Shown: piece by piece, positions 1 through 10,889 of the stretch | Layout of the letters: each line of letters begins with the position of its first letter | Position numbering within the stretch: position 1 is the first letter of the stretch | Assembly (NCBI GenBank): GCA_947044405.1 | Contig: CAMRHE010000067.1 | Location: 5,585,501-5,649,500, forward strand | Length of the DNA stretch: 64,000 nucleotides | Direction: 5' to 3' | DNA from: Leptodactylus fallax | Lineage: Eukaryota; Chordata; Amphibia; Anura; Leptodactylidae | Program-made: the position numbers and the translations under genes | Notes under the pieces: generated by a model | What the model was told of the DNA's origin: nothing | Database searches by the model: none | What the model saw: only the letters and a program-made list of their open reading frames with translations

Positions 1-3000
1 GCTAACCAGTTACCAGTTCCAGTCGTGGGAGTGGCCTGGATGAATGTCCGGGTATGTGGCCAAGATCTGGGTAGGAAAGGCATTGTGGTGGTACAGGAGT
101 CACATGAAGTAAAGGTCCCTGTCATTTTGGGGATGAATGTGTTAAAAGAATTAGATCAGATCCTCTTTGAAAAGAAAGGTCACGGTTATTGGAAAGAAAC
201 CACCACCCATCGGCCTACTCAAACAGCTTTCCAGCGGCTGATCCGGACATGTGGCTTACAGAAAAGTTCGGATGCGCAGCGTCCTCTGGCTCGAATTTCA
301 GTTCCTTTGCATACAAAAGTTACACTGCCACCCAGTCGGGAGACAATAGTGTCTATGCCCGTAGGCACCTGTCGGAAACTAGAGGGCATAGCTGTGTTGG
401 TAGAACCACTGCAGACAGCCGAAGGAGGTGTTGATCCGCTAGTGGCCCGTTCCTTGGCAATAGTTCGCAATGGAAGAGTACCACTTCGATGTGTAAACAC
501 TCAGGACCAGAGTGTGGACCTGACCCCAGGGAGGCAGCTGGCTAACATCTATGTGACTCCGGAGGAAGTAAGGAAAGTAACTCCAATGCAGCTGAAGCCG
601 ACTGAAAGGGATGAGTGGACCGTAACTGTGTCCATGGGAGAAGATGAGGAACCCACCTCTGAATGGAATGGCCGTGCAATTCGAGAACAGATGAAGATGG
701 ATGCAAGTTCATGTTCTCTGGAATGTGTGCAGAAGGTAGATGAACTGTTGTGGGAGAACCGAGCCGCCTTTTCACGGTATGCTGAAGATTTTGGATGTAC
801 CACAGGGATCTACCATGAGATTCCCACAGGAGACACCCCTCCAATTAGAGAGCGCTACCGACAAATTCCTCCACAGTTGTATCAGGAAGTAAAAGAACTG
901 TTAGCTAAGATGCTACAGGGTGGGATCATCCAAGAAAGCCAGAGTCCCTGGGCAGCTCCTGTGGTGTTAGTAAGAAAAAAAGATGGGTCCATCCGATTTT
1001 GCGTAGACTATCGGAAGTTAAACGCTTGCACCGTACGAGATTCCTACCCCTTGCCACGGATTGAGGAGTCCCTCTCAGCGCTGGGGAGAGCCCGGTACTT
1101 CTCCTCACTAGATCTGGCTAGTGGGTATTGGCAGGTGCCGATGGCCACAAAAGACAAGGAGAAGACGGCATTCATCTTGCCCATGGGACTATACGAATTT
1201 AACCGGATGCCCTTCGGGTTGACAAATGCACCCGGAACGTTTCAGCGGTTGATGGAGAAATGTCTCGGTGACTTCAACTTTGAGTTCACTCTCATCTACT
1301 TGGATGACATTATAGTGTATTCTGCGACCTTTGAAGACCATCTCCACCAGTTGGGGCAAGTATTTCGAAGATTGCGGGAACATGGGCTCAAATTGAAACC
1401 CAGTAAATGTCGGTTGTTCCAATCTGAAATTGATTACTTGGGTCACCGCGTATCAGGAGAAGGGGTGAGACCATCAAGAGACAAGATAGCGGCTGTTCAA
1501 GATTGGCCAATACCGACTACCCTGCGAGAAGTGAGGGCGTTCCTTGGAGTAGCCGGTTACTATCGACGGTTTATTAAGGATTTCGCCAAGGTAGCAGCAC
1601 CACTTAATGCTCTCCTACGAGGCACATCCGGTGGTCCAAAGAACCGGTCCGTGAAGTGGGGACCTAAACAGGAACAAGCCTTCCAGACATTAAAGGATGC
1701 ACTGACAACAGCCCCAATCTTGGCATATGCTGATTACCACTTGCCGTTCCAGCTGTATACGGATGCAAGCCTGTATGGTCTTGGAGCAGTGCTTTCCCAG
1801 CTTCAGGATGGCCAGGAGAGGGTCATAGCGTACGGCAGCCGGTCTTTGAGAGATTCTGAAAGAAACCCCGAGAATTATAGTTCATTTAAGTTGGAGCTGT
1901 TGGCACTGGTATGGGCCATGACCGAGAAATTCTCTGAATATTTGACCGGTGCTGAAGTTTTAGTACTGACTGACAACAACCCACTAGCTCACCTGGAAAA
2001 TGCCAAGCTCGGGGCGTTAGAGCAGAGGTGGATAGCCCGAATGACTAAGTTCAATTACCGCATTAAGTATCGGTCCAAGACAGAGAACCAGAATGCTGAT
2101 GGGCTTTCTAGGGTAACCGCCCAGACCCCCACAGTAGACGTGGATCATGAGTTGGAGCATGTGGAGGTGCCCGACTTCAGCAGATTTTCACAGGCCTTGA
2201 CCGCCACTAATCAGTTTGAGATGGAGGGGACTGAAATGGCTCCTTTCTTTGGTCCCTCACGACAGGAATGGGCACAGATACAACAGACCCATGAGGGGCT
2301 GGCACAGATGATCAAGTGTGTTGAGAAAGGCCAGAAGCCCTGTAGAGAGGAAAGAGAACGACTGACACGTGAGATATTATCTGTTCTGAGTCAGTGGGAA
2401 AAGTTGGAGATGAAAAATGGAGTGCTATGCCGAAAGGTCTATTTACCTTCTGAGATCGACATTCGATACCAAATTGTGGTGCCTAGTGAACTGGCTCGCT
2501 CGTTGGCAGTTGAGGCTCATAATAAGAATGGACATTTTGGTCATGAGAAGACCTTTCGTTGGTTACAGCGACTGATTTACTGCCCTGGTCTTCGTCAAAT
2601 GGTCGAAGAAGTATGCCGCAGCTGTCGAACTTGTGAGATCCATAAGGCAATAGAACAGAGAGCTCCCCTGCAAACCATCGTGACCCAGGAACCTTTAGAA
2701 ATCGTCATGATAGACTATCTAATGGTGGGCCCATCCAATAGCGGACACCAGTATTGCCTCGTAATGGTGGATCACTTCACCAAATTTGCGGTGGTAACCA
2801 CCACCAAGGACCAGACAGCTGAGTCAGCAGCTCGTGCTCTGTGCCAAGATTTCATTCGAGTATATGGGTGCCCTAAACGCATCCACTCCGACCAGGGTGC
2901 CTGCTTTGAGGGACACGTAATGAAAGAAGTTCAACGTATCTACGGGATAAAGAAGTCGCACACGACTCCATACCACCCTCAGGGAAATGGGGCCTGTGAA

Positions 3001-3897
3001 AGATTCAACAGAACTCTGCTACAGATGCTGCGGACTCTGGAGGAAGACAAGAAGTTACAGTGGCCTCAGTTCTTGTCTGAAATGGTGTGGGCCTATAACA
3101 ATCAGGTCCATTCTACAACGGGGTACTCTCCTTATACACTTCTCTTTGGGCGGTCTGGGCGAAGTGTAGGAGAATTACAGTTGGATGATGTGGATGGGTT
3201 CCCTCCGAGGGATCCAACCTCTTGGGTGCGGGCGCACCGGCAGAGACTTGAGACGATCCATCGATTGGTGCGGCAGCGCCTGCAAGAACATCCCCATCCT
3301 GATAAGACCCCAGTGCAAGAAGCACCATTGCAACCAGGCGACCTGGTGCTAGTTCGTGTCAAGAAACCCCAAGGGAAATTGGAAAGCCGATGGGAGGCTT
3401 TGCCGTATCGTGTTGTTGGCCGCAAGTATGCGAATGGGCCAGTGTACCAGGTCCAGAAAGAAGGAACTGATTGTGTTCGAGTACTTCACCGAAATATGTT
3501 GCGCCTGTGTCATTCTGAAGGGACAAATCATGATGGGCTTGCCAATGTGAATGAGCTCCCACAGTCAGAGAATGGAGGTGCGGAATGGGCCTCAGACGAG
3601 GAGGATGATTGTTGGCCGATCCCTGCTCCTGGGGATGTTCCACCTGTGACTACTGTATCTCCGGCCTGTGCCCCCTCTGGTGCGGAATCCACTGGTCCTT
3701 CTCAGCCCATAGCTGCAGCACCCCATAATATACCACCGGTCCTCAGACGGACCACTAGGCCAAATGCTGGTATTCCCCCTGTTCGGTATGCACAGGATGA
3801 GTTTGTTTGGCCTGCCATACATCGGTATACTACCACCCTGTGCATAAAAGTACAACCCTCTGGATATACAGTCATAGGCAGGGACTGCCAATCTTAA
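1..3897 (+). CDS. pol: Gypsy Pol polyprotein (5' partial): protease end, RT, RNase H, integrase
   Basis: The frame is open from base 1, so the true start lies outside the window; the first in-frame ATG is at base 40. Residue numbers below count the codon at 25 as 1. Residues 1-45 look like the tail of a retropepsin (ILGMNVL). Reverse transcriptase follows, with the first catalytic Asp in SSLDLASGYWQ (D363) and the YLDD box at 425-428. RNase H shows D580 (YTDAS), E624 and D650 (LTDNN). Integrase has a zinc-binding H832/H837/H840 with C867/C870 and a catalytic core D897, D956, E992 (DD35E spacing). A GPY/F-like C-terminal module (EALPYRVVG) comes next, then a proline-rich tail. All catalytic residues are present. 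The protein would copy element RNA into DNA and insert it into the host genome. Gypsy membership is secure; I do not assign a named family. Confidence 0.96.
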   Translation, partial: ANQLPVPVVGVAWMNVRVCGQDLGRKGIVVVQESHEVKVPVILGMNVLKELDQILFEKKGHGYWKETTTHRPTQTAFQRLIRTCGLQKSSDAQRPLARISVPLHTKVTLPPSRETIVSMPVGTCRKLEGIAVLVEPLQTAEGGVDPLVARSLAIVRNGRVPLRCVNTQDQSVDLTPGRQLANIYVTPEEVRKVTPMQLKPTERDEWTVTVSMGEDEEPTSEWNGRAIREQMKMDASSCSLECVQKVDELLWENRAAFSRYAEDFGCTTGIYHEIPTGDTPPIRERYRQIPPQLYQEVKELLAKMLQGGIIQESQSPWAAPVVLVRKKDGSIRFCVDYRKLNACTVRDSYPLPRIEESLSALGRARYFSSLDLASGYWQVPMATKDKEKTAFILPMGLYEFNRMPFGLTNAPGTFQRLMEKCLGDFNFEFTLIYLDDIIVYSATFEDHLHQLGQVFRRLREHGLKLKPSKCRLFQSEIDYLGHRVSGEGVRPSRDKIAAVQDWPIPTTLREVRAFLGVAGYYRRFIKDFAKVAAPLNALLRGTSGGPKNRSVKWGPKQEQAFQTLKDALTTAPILAYADYHLPFQLYTDASLYGLGAVLSQLQDGQERVIAYGSRSLRDSERNPENYSSFKLELLALVWAMTEKFSEYLTGAEVLVLTDNNPLAHLENAKLGALEQRWIARMTKFNYRIKYRSKTENQNADGLSRVTAQTPTVDVDHELEHVEVPDFSRFSQALTATNQFEMEGTEMAPFFGPSRQEWAQIQQTHEGLAQMIKCVEKGQKPCREERERLTREILSVLSQWEKLEMKNGVLCRKVYLPSEIDIRYQIVVPSELARSLAVEAHNKNGHFGHEKTFRWLQRLIYCPGLRQMVEEVCRSCRTCEIHKAIEQRAPLQTIVTQEPLEIVMIDYLMVGPSNSGHQYCLVMVDHFTKFAVVTTTKDQTAESAARALCQDFIRVYGCPKRIHSDQGACFEGHVMKEVQRIYGIKKSHTTPYHPQGNGACERFNRTLLQMLRTLEEDKKLQWPQFLSEMVWAYNNQVHSTTGYSPYTLLFGRSGRSVGELQLDDVDGFPPRDPTSWVRAHRQRLETIHRLVRQRLQEHPHPDKTPVQEAPLQPGDLVLVRVKKPQGKLESRWEALPYRVVGRKYANGPVYQVQKEGTDCVRVLHRNMLRLCHSEGTNHDGLANVNELPQSENGGAEWASDEEDDCWPIPAPGDVPPVTTVSPACAPSGAESTGPSQPIAAAPHNIPPVLRRTTRPNAGIPPVRYAQDEFVWPAIHRYTTTLCIKVQPSGYTVIGRDCQS

Positions 3898-3911
3898 AGT
3901 GGGGGGGAATA
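3896..3911 (+). promoter_or_regulatory. Polypurine tract of gypsy element
   Basis: The run AAAGTGGGGGGGAA directly after the pol stop codon, one to two bases before the TG that opens the LTR, is in the place and of the composition expected for the plus-strand DNA primer of LTR retrotransposons. Confidence 0.85.
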
Positions 3912-4895
3912 TGTAAGAGACAGCCAATGTTGTCCTAAGCTTTATTTGTCTGTATAAACTGTTAATGTTGAATGTATTTCTGTGATTCTGTTCCTTTAAG
4001 ACAGCAGCCATTGTAATTGTGACATGATGCTGGAGTGACTCCCCCCCTTTTATGTCAGCTTGCCTGTTCTGCAGACAGAATGTGAGCAGAGAAGCAGGAA
4101 GTGACGAGACAGAGAGCAGCAGCCATCTTAGCAAGTGTTGTATTGAACTGGTGTGGAGATTTTTCTGTACAGCTAAGCTGTATCTTGGTCCAGAGACAAA
4201 CAGATTGTAAAGAGACAACAGGACTAGTGAGTCCACGTGAAAGGAACTGTGCTCAGTGGCTGATCAGTGAGACTGACATTGTGACTGTGTATATGGATAC
4301 CACAGATAGAGACTCGCAGTGCTGTTGATGTACTGGACAGCACCTGCTAAACCCCGGCTTACATCCCAGCTCAGTGTATGGATTCGGCAGGACTGTCAGT
4401 GTGCTGAGTGGAATCTGCTGTTGGATTACATTGCATTCATTGGGTTTCCCTGTTAAAGAGGACTTCATTTCTCCCAAGATCCTGATAACCGTGAGGAGAG
4501 GACGTTTCGCTATAAAAGAAAGGAACGACTTTGGGCCCCACCGCGCACTTCTACAGACTGTAAGCGGTCCACCTGGACCACTGGGGAAAAGGGGGTGCAC
4601 CCAAATGTGATGTCAGGGTCAGTTAGGGATAGTTTTGAGTATATTGTTCATTCAGTGTCCATACTGCAGAATTGGACAGAGTAAAAGTAGAAACCATTGC
4701 AGAATTTGCCTTGAAATTGTTCATGCTATATTGTATATTTTGCTTGTCTTTATCCCTGTCATTTTACCTTCAAATAGCCTTTATTAACTTATAGTAAATA
4801 TATATTCTTTTCTTGAACTACCGCGTGTGCGTTCATTTCTGGTTGCGGAGACCAAACCACCTGCCTTGCTCTCGGTTCACAACCCACTTGTAGCA
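3912..4895 (+). repeat. 3' LTR of gypsy element (right end approximate)
   Basis: The LTR opens with TGTAAGAGAC after the polypurine tract. A TATA box (TATAAAAG) lies at 4511-4518 and a weak polyadenylation-like AGTAAA at 4793-4798, giving a plausible U3-R-U5 order. Two ends in CA are possible, 4881 (GGTTCACA) or 4895 (CTTGTAGCA). I could not decide between them because the matching 5' LTR is outside the window. Length is therefore about 970-984 bp. Confidence 0.75.
4511..4518 (+). promoter_or_regulatory. TATA box in gypsy LTR
   Basis: TATAAAAG within a GC-richer context inside the LTR. It is the likely core promoter of the upstream element if this LTR type is promoter-active; position alone supports this. 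Confidence 0.5.
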
Positions 4896-5248
4896 ATGGA
4901 TTTTTTGGGAAATTATGGAAGCCTCTCCCAACTTCTGTATGTACTATTAAAGTTCGAATGTACTCAAGGTCTGAGGACAGGACTTGATAAAGGTGATATA
5001 CAGCAATAGTAAGACAGAGGATACTGAATGGATGAAGTATTGGGGCAAGTAAGGGAAATGAAGGGTCAGCATATATAAACTACATACCCCCCTTCCAAAA
5101 AAAATAAAAAAATCTATTGGAGGGCTGGGAGCAGGGAAGCAAATTAGGGTCACTCTCGGGAGAAGAAAAGGTACTGCATGAGCAGCAAAACCACTCTGAA
5201 TGCAAACTAGTAAGTTTCACAATATAACCAAGTGTGAACAGAGTCTAA
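4896..5248. other. Spacer, nothing recognised
   Basis: AT-rich sequence between the gypsy LTR and the next solo LTR. It contains an A-rich tract around 5096-5112. No coding or repeat signature was recognised. Confidence 0.5.
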
Positions 5249-5684
5249 GTGCTGTGAGTATGTGAACCTAGAGGGCGCTAGGGAGCGACCCAGGCCAGCC
5301 CTGAAAAGGCCCTCAGCCACACCTTTGGGTGGGGCGCGTAACACCAGAAGGCTGGAGAAACATGCAGGTAGCAGGAGATGGTGGACCAGCTAAGGACAGA
5401 GAGAGAGGCTCTGTCCCAGAAGGGCTGGGGTCCACAGAGGACTGTTGCTGGAGCTGAGCAATAGTCAGAACAGTTAGGGGCTCAAGGAGTGAGTTAGTGC
5501 CCTAACTGTGGCCTAGATGTTTGTTGTTTTGCTATGTTGCAGTTAAGCTGAATAAAGCCAGTTTTATTTTATACTTGGACCGTCTGAACGCTATCTTTCC
5601 GGCGCCCAGTACCACAAACCACCGCTGTCCGGACCAGGAGTCTGCCGCCATTTTGAGACTAATCCTCCCAAGTTGTCACAGTGC
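5249..5684 (+). mobile_element. Solo LTR with 4-bp target duplication GTGC
   Basis: The LTR occupies 5253-5680 (428 bp). It starts TGTGA and ends TCACA, a 5-bp inverted terminal match, and is flanked by GTGC at 5249-5252 and 5681-5684. A polyadenylation signal AATAAA lies at 5551-5556, in the right third as expected. No internal coding region is present, so this is the product of recombination between two LTRs. The 4-bp duplication is compatible with gypsy-like elements, but the family is not identified. It does not resemble the neighbouring gypsy LTR. Confidence 0.82.
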
Positions 5685-6854
5685 ATATTTTAGATCTAGT
5701 TGCTTTCCTTTGCAGTACTTAATTTTACCTGTGTCTTGATTAGCTAATAGATTTTTGTACTGTGGCTCTAATTTTTTTTTTTTAATAGTATTATATTCAA
5801 GGGAACACTACCTGCAAAAATAATCTATAAGGATATATGAAGTCGCATTAGATTGCTGGTACTGTATAATAGATGGAATAGTTAGAACAGGGACCTGTCA
5901 CATCATCTCTAATGCGCTGGCCACAGGTACTTCTTGGCTTCATTATTCACTATGATTTGTGAATCTTCATCTCCAGGGATGAGAAATAATTTTAAGGTTG
6001 TGACCTGCAAAAAATGAGCAATTGATTAACTGGAATTGTTATTAAACCATAGCACTGCCCTTACATTTTGGCAGTCACAGATGGCCATTTTAAGGCGGGT
6101 ACTGTTCACTGACACTATTATTAATGTAGTTGTAGGAAACTAGAAGAAGACCTAATGAATTCAATCCTACGTCTGCAAGTGGGACAGTGGAGATGAAGAA
6201 TTATCAGATAGGGTTTGTGATCTTAAAATATTTTGCAATTGATTTTTTAGGTCAGCTGAAATCGGCACGTGACCTATTGGAAAGTAAATGAACAGTAACC
6301 AAAATTAACACAAATTGCAAAAAATCCCATATATATTAGAGGAATATAGGTGAAAGCCATTGGCTGAGTGTCTAATGTGTTTGGAGATGTGTCCACTTTC
6401 TCTTCCAGAGCAGATAGTGGGGATTCTTTGATCCTTTGTCAGAGCAGCCTGGCAGTGGCTTACTCCAATGTCCCAATATGTGCACATGTAGGGGAGAGGT
6501 AGGAATAAAAGCCCACTAGCTAAAGCAGCATTCCACCAGCACCTATGATGTACTATAGACACATTACGATAGCAAGCTATAACCTACTTTGTCGCGTGCA
6601 TTCTCTTGCTGAGTCTATACCCTCTATTGGTTTTTGCTTTACCAATAGTAATAAAACAATGAGAAATTAAAGACTGGCAAGATCTTCATGGCATTCTGGT
6701 TCCTATAAATCCCCTTTTCCATGGGAGTCATTATCTTCTTGTACCTTTTTTTTAACTTTTCTGATTTTTCAATTATTTTTTGCTCTCCCTGTTCTTTGCA
6801 TAAATCAATAATACAGGCAAATATAAGAAACATTGCAACATGTCTTATCAGAGC
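5685..6854. other. No gene recognised
   Basis: About 1.2 kb of AT-rich sequence. Short open frames occur on both strands without any recognisable domain. It may be unique host DNA or decayed repeat; I see no clear signature. Confidence 0.4.
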
Positions 6855-7350
6855 AGATTGCTTCTTTATCCTCTTATCATGCTGTATTCATCACCCTTCC
6901 CTGCCAAATTCTGAAATGTCTACTATATCCATCTGGAGAAGGACTGCATGTCATATGTCTCAGATTACACATGTCTATAGAATCCTATGGAGAGGGGAAG
7001 GGGAGCAGTAAGCAGAAAATGAGTGAGAAAAAAAGTCACAGAGGCTGATTCTGGATCTAAATAGGAATTTTCTATCAAAATCTAAGTACTTTATTCAGAT
7101 CAGTGCATTTTTGTACTTCTGTATAAAGTTCTGCATGGTCATAGGGCTGTTCTGAGTGAGAGAGACAATTTTGGAGCAGATTCTCCTCTACTTACTGTGT
7201 GCTGTGTATGCAGTTAGTCTCCACCCATCAGCTCAGGCAAAAACTGCAAACTACACATGGAGCCCATAGAGGTGAAAACAACTAAAATACACAGGATACA
7301 AGTCACCAATGGAGTTACTGCTTATTTATAGACATATCCTGAAAAGTCAC
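6855..7350. repeat. Interspersed repeat, copy 1 (partner at 58475-58970)
   Basis: This stretch matches the one at 58475-58970 in the same order. Shared landmarks are CATGTCTATAGAA near 6968, a GAGTGAGAGAGA block near 7154, TTAGTCTCCACC near 7215 and TGAAAAGTCAC near 7340. It has no open frame of note and no obvious terminal repeats. The boundaries are approximate, and it is not assigned to a known transposon class. Confidence 0.6.
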
Positions 7351-8039
7351 ATGAAACAAAAGGAACGTCCTTTTACCTGATTTAGAGGGATTCTCCACTT
7401 TGGTCAGCTAGTTAGAAGGTTCTATTGGCAATGAGCAGATCACAAAGGGTTCTCCTGATGTGTAGCTGTAACCAAGAGCCCAACTTTAGAAAATGCTACA
7501 GTAAATAATTTTAATGTTTTTTAAGTACTATATGTTATGTAAGTTTCATACTTTCTGTCTAGCTTAGTTTTTATACATGAAGTCCTTGAGAGTAATGTAA
7601 AAATGAAAAAGCATAATTTACAATACCAAATGTATTTGTTTCTGTAGTCATTACTCTATAAAATATATAAAGTAGGCATTGTGTGCAATAAAAGTTACTG
7701 GAATAACTAGAATTAGGTGGACTGCATCATACTGAAGTATAGACAGTGTCACATCACTCTTTATATAAAAAGAGAAGTTCTGAAACACTTAAACAGTGAC
7801 CTCATTTAGCTATGAAAACATTGACTCCAGTTGTTTCCAGTCTAATAATGATGCCCGATAAGCTGTAATTCACATTAGTGTCCTATAAACATTGATTGCT
7901 TGTATCATCTATTCCGGCAGGTAATAAGAGCAAAAAAATGTAGAGTCATGTTCTAAGTAGGAGATGGTAATGTATAATGAATATATCCCAATGCAGAGGG
8001 ATAGAAATATGTGTTATGTGAACATACTGTAAATGCATT
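7351..8039. other. No gene recognised
   Basis: AT-rich sequence with no recognisable coding or tandem repeat. The part at 7780-7930 is less repetitive-looking than its surroundings, but nothing further can be said from one sequence. Confidence 0.4.
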
Positions 8040-8984
8040 CCATAAACTTCTATCATCAGCTCAACAATTTCATTGTCTTGGGTGCAATGATAGCTAGAGA
8101 TCGGTCTGCAGACCATATGGGCAACGCCATGAAGAGGCCTTCATAAGAGAATGTCTCACTGGTCTTACACCCAATGGAGTATGGGAGTATGGGGCTCATA
8201 CTGAAGGTGTCCAGCTGTATTTGGCACCAAGATTTTAGCAGAATATCATTTAAGTCCTGTAAGTTGCAAGGTGGGACCTCCATGGATCAGACCTGTGTTT
8301 CCTGCTCATCCAACAGAGGCTCAACCGGATTGATATTTGGAGACTCAGACAACACCTTAAACTCTTTGTCATGTTCCCCATTCCAGTCCTGAGCATGTGC
8401 CTTTAGAAAATAGCATTGATATAAAGGGGTATACTTGTCTATCAACAAAATTTAGTTAGTTGGTACATGTCAAAGTAACCTTCACATGAATGCCAGGACC
8501 CATGATTTGTCAGCAGAACATTGCCCAGGGCATTAGACTGCCTTCGACAGATTGAATTCTTTACATGATGAATCCTTGACCCAGCTCTTCCACAGATAAA
8601 CAACACACATGCACCTGCCCAGCTATATGATGTAAAATAAAATGTCATCCAAGCCAGTTGTGATCAATTAGCCTTGGTGCCCAATATGACCCTGTCACCA
8701 GTACACCATATGTCTTTCCTCTGACCACTGTTGATAGTTCCTGCTTACACGGAATAACCCACAAACCATATCTTCTATTATTAAGACACTTTAACCGAGT
8801 TCTCTAGGCATCATATGTCTTTCCTTTGACCACTATTTATAGGTACTGCTTACAAGGAACAACCCACATGTTCTATTTTGGAGGCATTCTGATTCAGTTT
8901 TCTAGGCATCACAATTTTGCTCAGACCTTTATGCTTGCATAGTTTTGTTGTACATCAACTTTGAGTGCCATTTGTGCTTGCTGC
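8040..8984 (-). pseudogene. Decayed Tc1-like transposase gene (relic 1)
   Basis: Read on the minus strand, the segment 8056-8283 encodes a C-terminal Tc1-like block (PPCNLQDLNDILLKSWCQIQ). The segment 8442-8648 encodes a middle block (ALGNVLLTNHGSWH) in another frame. The N-terminal region would lie near 8930-8700. The order along the minus strand is correct for one transposase gene (N-terminal at high coordinate), but frames are broken many times and no catalytic residue can be trusted. Fragments of the same family recur at 30558-30690 and 32605-32770. A TTAA-type MITE abuts its right side at 8985. Confidence 0.72.
8707..8910. repeat. Two-copy 105-bp tandem duplication
   Basis: The unit beginning CATATGTCTTTCCTCTGACC at 8707 is repeated from 8812 (CATATGTCTTTCCTTTGACC), and both units end near TCTAGGCAT. 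Only one copy is expected in the transposase gene, so this is a local duplication within the relic. Confidence 0.8.
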
Positions 8985-9441
8985 TTAAAGGGGTTGTCCA
9001 GGCAAAAATGGACAAGTTTATATTTGAAATCAGCCGGGGGCAGTAAAAACAAATTCATACTCAGCTTTGCCCGGTATTTTGGTGCCTCCCAGCGTGGTCT
9101 GATCCTTTTGGTCCATTGTTATTTTCCAGTAGAAATCCCCGCCACACGTGACTGCTGAGGCCAATCATCATCATCAGCTAAGGACATGTGATGTCATTAC
9201 CTGTGACATCCAAGGTCTCTTCCTGAGGCCTCATGACCACATGACCGCTGAGGCCAATCAGCGGCTTCAGCGGAAGGGATCTGGGACATCACAGCCACTG
9301 AGCAGTTTCACTTTGAGAAGATACAGGAGCAAAAGGACTGGACCAGAGCACCGGGGACAGGTGAGTATGATTCTTTTTTATTTTTTTCACCTCCCCCAGA
9401 AAATTTTAAATATAAAAAATGCACCTGTACAACCTCTTTAA
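8985..9441. mobile_element. TTAA-type MITE, family A copy 1
   Basis: It begins TTAAAGGGGTTGTCCAGGCA and ends CAACCTCTTTAA. The TTAA at each end is the presumed target duplication. The body is homologous to 16024-16454, sharing GAGGCCAATCAGCG, GGAAGGGATC and GGGGACAGGTGAG in order. It is non-coding. The ends fit the TTAAAGGRR rule described for T2-family MITEs of Xenopus (Kolobok-type). Its right TTAA (9438-9441) is also the left TTAA of the next element. Confidence 0.8.
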
Positions 9442-9740
9442 AGGGGGTTTTCTTATTTCAGGATTTCAGCTTCCCTCTTGTCTCCTCTCCCCTCTACTTC
9501 CTGGTTTTCAGCTCATTACATCAGGAAGCTCCTCCTTGTTGTAAACGGCACAGCTATCTCTGGATTTACATACACAGAAAACAGAGACACTGCTTAGGAA
9601 ACTTATCTAGGACTTATCAGGGCTCAAAAACTGAAAGCATTATGCAGAAAGAGGGAGAGAAGAGAATATGTGTGTCCAGGAGCAGGAAGTCCTCATTGAG
9701 TCATCATTCTGACTTGCGAACAGGTCTGTAACCTAGGTAA

Positions 9741-10262
9741 CTAGCTTTAAACACTGAAAGAGAGATTTCGTTGGAAGAGAAATATGACATGGTGGGGATA
9801 AGTGAGACATGGCTGGACTCCAGCTATGACTGGGCTGTAAATATACTGGGGTACAGTATGTTTAGAAAGGAGCGTACCAATAGGAAAGGGGGAGGGGTTT
9901 GCTTATATGTAAAATCCTGCCTTAAGCCAGTTCTGTGTGAGGACATCTGGGAGGAAAATGACTACGTGGAGTCCTTATGGGTGGAAATTAAGGGAGGAAC
10001 AAAGAATAATGAAATACTGATAGGGGTTTGTTATAAATCTCCAAATATAATGGAAGAAGCTGAAAATGTACTAATAAAACAAATAGACGAGGCCACAAAG
10101 CACAATAAAGTCATTATTATGGGGGATTTCAACTACCCAGATATCAACTGGGAGGCAGAAACCTGCAGGTCCAACAAAGGGAACAGGTTTTTGTCAGTAA
10201 TAAAAGACAATTACCTATCGCAACTAGTGCAGGACCCAACTAGAGGTGAGGCACTAATTTAA
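9741..10262 (+). pseudogene. LINE endonuclease domain (truncated)
   Basis: This frame encodes a Mg-dependent endonuclease/exonuclease/phosphatase-type domain. Motifs are GISETWLD near the start, RKGGGVCLYV and IIMGDFNYPDINW toward the end. It would nick target DNA to prime reverse transcription. The expected N-terminal catalytic Asn region is missing and a TAA at about 10260 closes the frame. The downstream SDHN-like motif (GDSDHN equivalent, around 10315-10330) continues in a different frame. Confidence 0.85.
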
Positions 10263-10889
10263 CAAATGAACCTGACACATTGTCAAAAGTGAAGGTTGGG
10301 GGTAATCTTGGTAATAGTGACCACAACATAATAAGTTTTCTTGTACACACTAAAAAAATGTTCTGTAGAGGGTGAACAAAAACACTAAACTTCAGGAAGG
10401 CCAATTTTAACCATCTGAGAGAGGAGCTTAGCAGCATAAACTGGGACAATGTCCTCAAAGAGACCGGAACACAAACAAAATGGGACGTTTTCAAAAGCCT
10501 TCTAAATAGGACCACTAAAAAACATATCCCTTATGGGAATAAGCCTGCAAGAAATCATAGAAAACCAATATGGCTAACTAAAACGGTAAGGAGTGCAATG
10601 AGGGATAAAAAGGAAGCATTTAAAGTGCTAAAAAAAAGAAAGTAGTGACACCGCATTAAAAAACTATAAAGAGAAAAATAAATTGTGGAAAAGACAAATA
10701 AAGTAGGCAAAGATTGAGGCTGAGAGAAAAATTGCCAAGGAAAGTAAAAATAATCCAAAAGTATTCTTCAATTACATAAATAACAAGAGAATAAAAATTG
10801 ACAATGTGGGCCCTCTCAAAAATAATCTGGCTGTAATGGTGGAGGAGGATTAGGAAAAAGCACAACTATTAAATGCCTTCTTCTCTACG
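10263..10889 (+). pseudogene. LINE linker between endonuclease and RT, heavily mutated
   Basis: Translated pieces such as FRKANFNHLREELSSINWD and NAFFSTVFTQENP are readable in different frames. They correspond to the usual linker before the RT of CR1-like elements. Several stops, including a TAG near 10644, show that the copy is dead. Confidence 0.7.

Larger units (their letters stand above)
1..4895 (+). mobile_element. Ty3/gypsy LTR retrotransposon, 3' portion
   Basis: The window opens inside the element. It holds the pol gene, a polypurine tract and a 3' LTR in the order expected for Ty3/gypsy (protease, RT, RNase H, integrase, LTR). The 5' LTR, primer binding site and gag lie upstream of base 1. 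No envelope-like frame lies between integrase and the LTR, because the pol stop codon almost touches the polypurine tract. The coding part has no stop or frameshift over about 3.9 kb, which suggests a young copy. The right boundary is approximate and the target duplication cannot be tested because the left end is missing. Confidence 0.93.

Noticed and set aside
3592..4236. 214-codon minus-strand frame
   Set aside because: It overlaps the end of gypsy pol and the LTR on the opposite strand, with no recognisable domain.
5521..5739. 72-codon frame as a small gene
   Set aside because: It lies mostly in the right part of a solo LTR across its polyadenylation signal.
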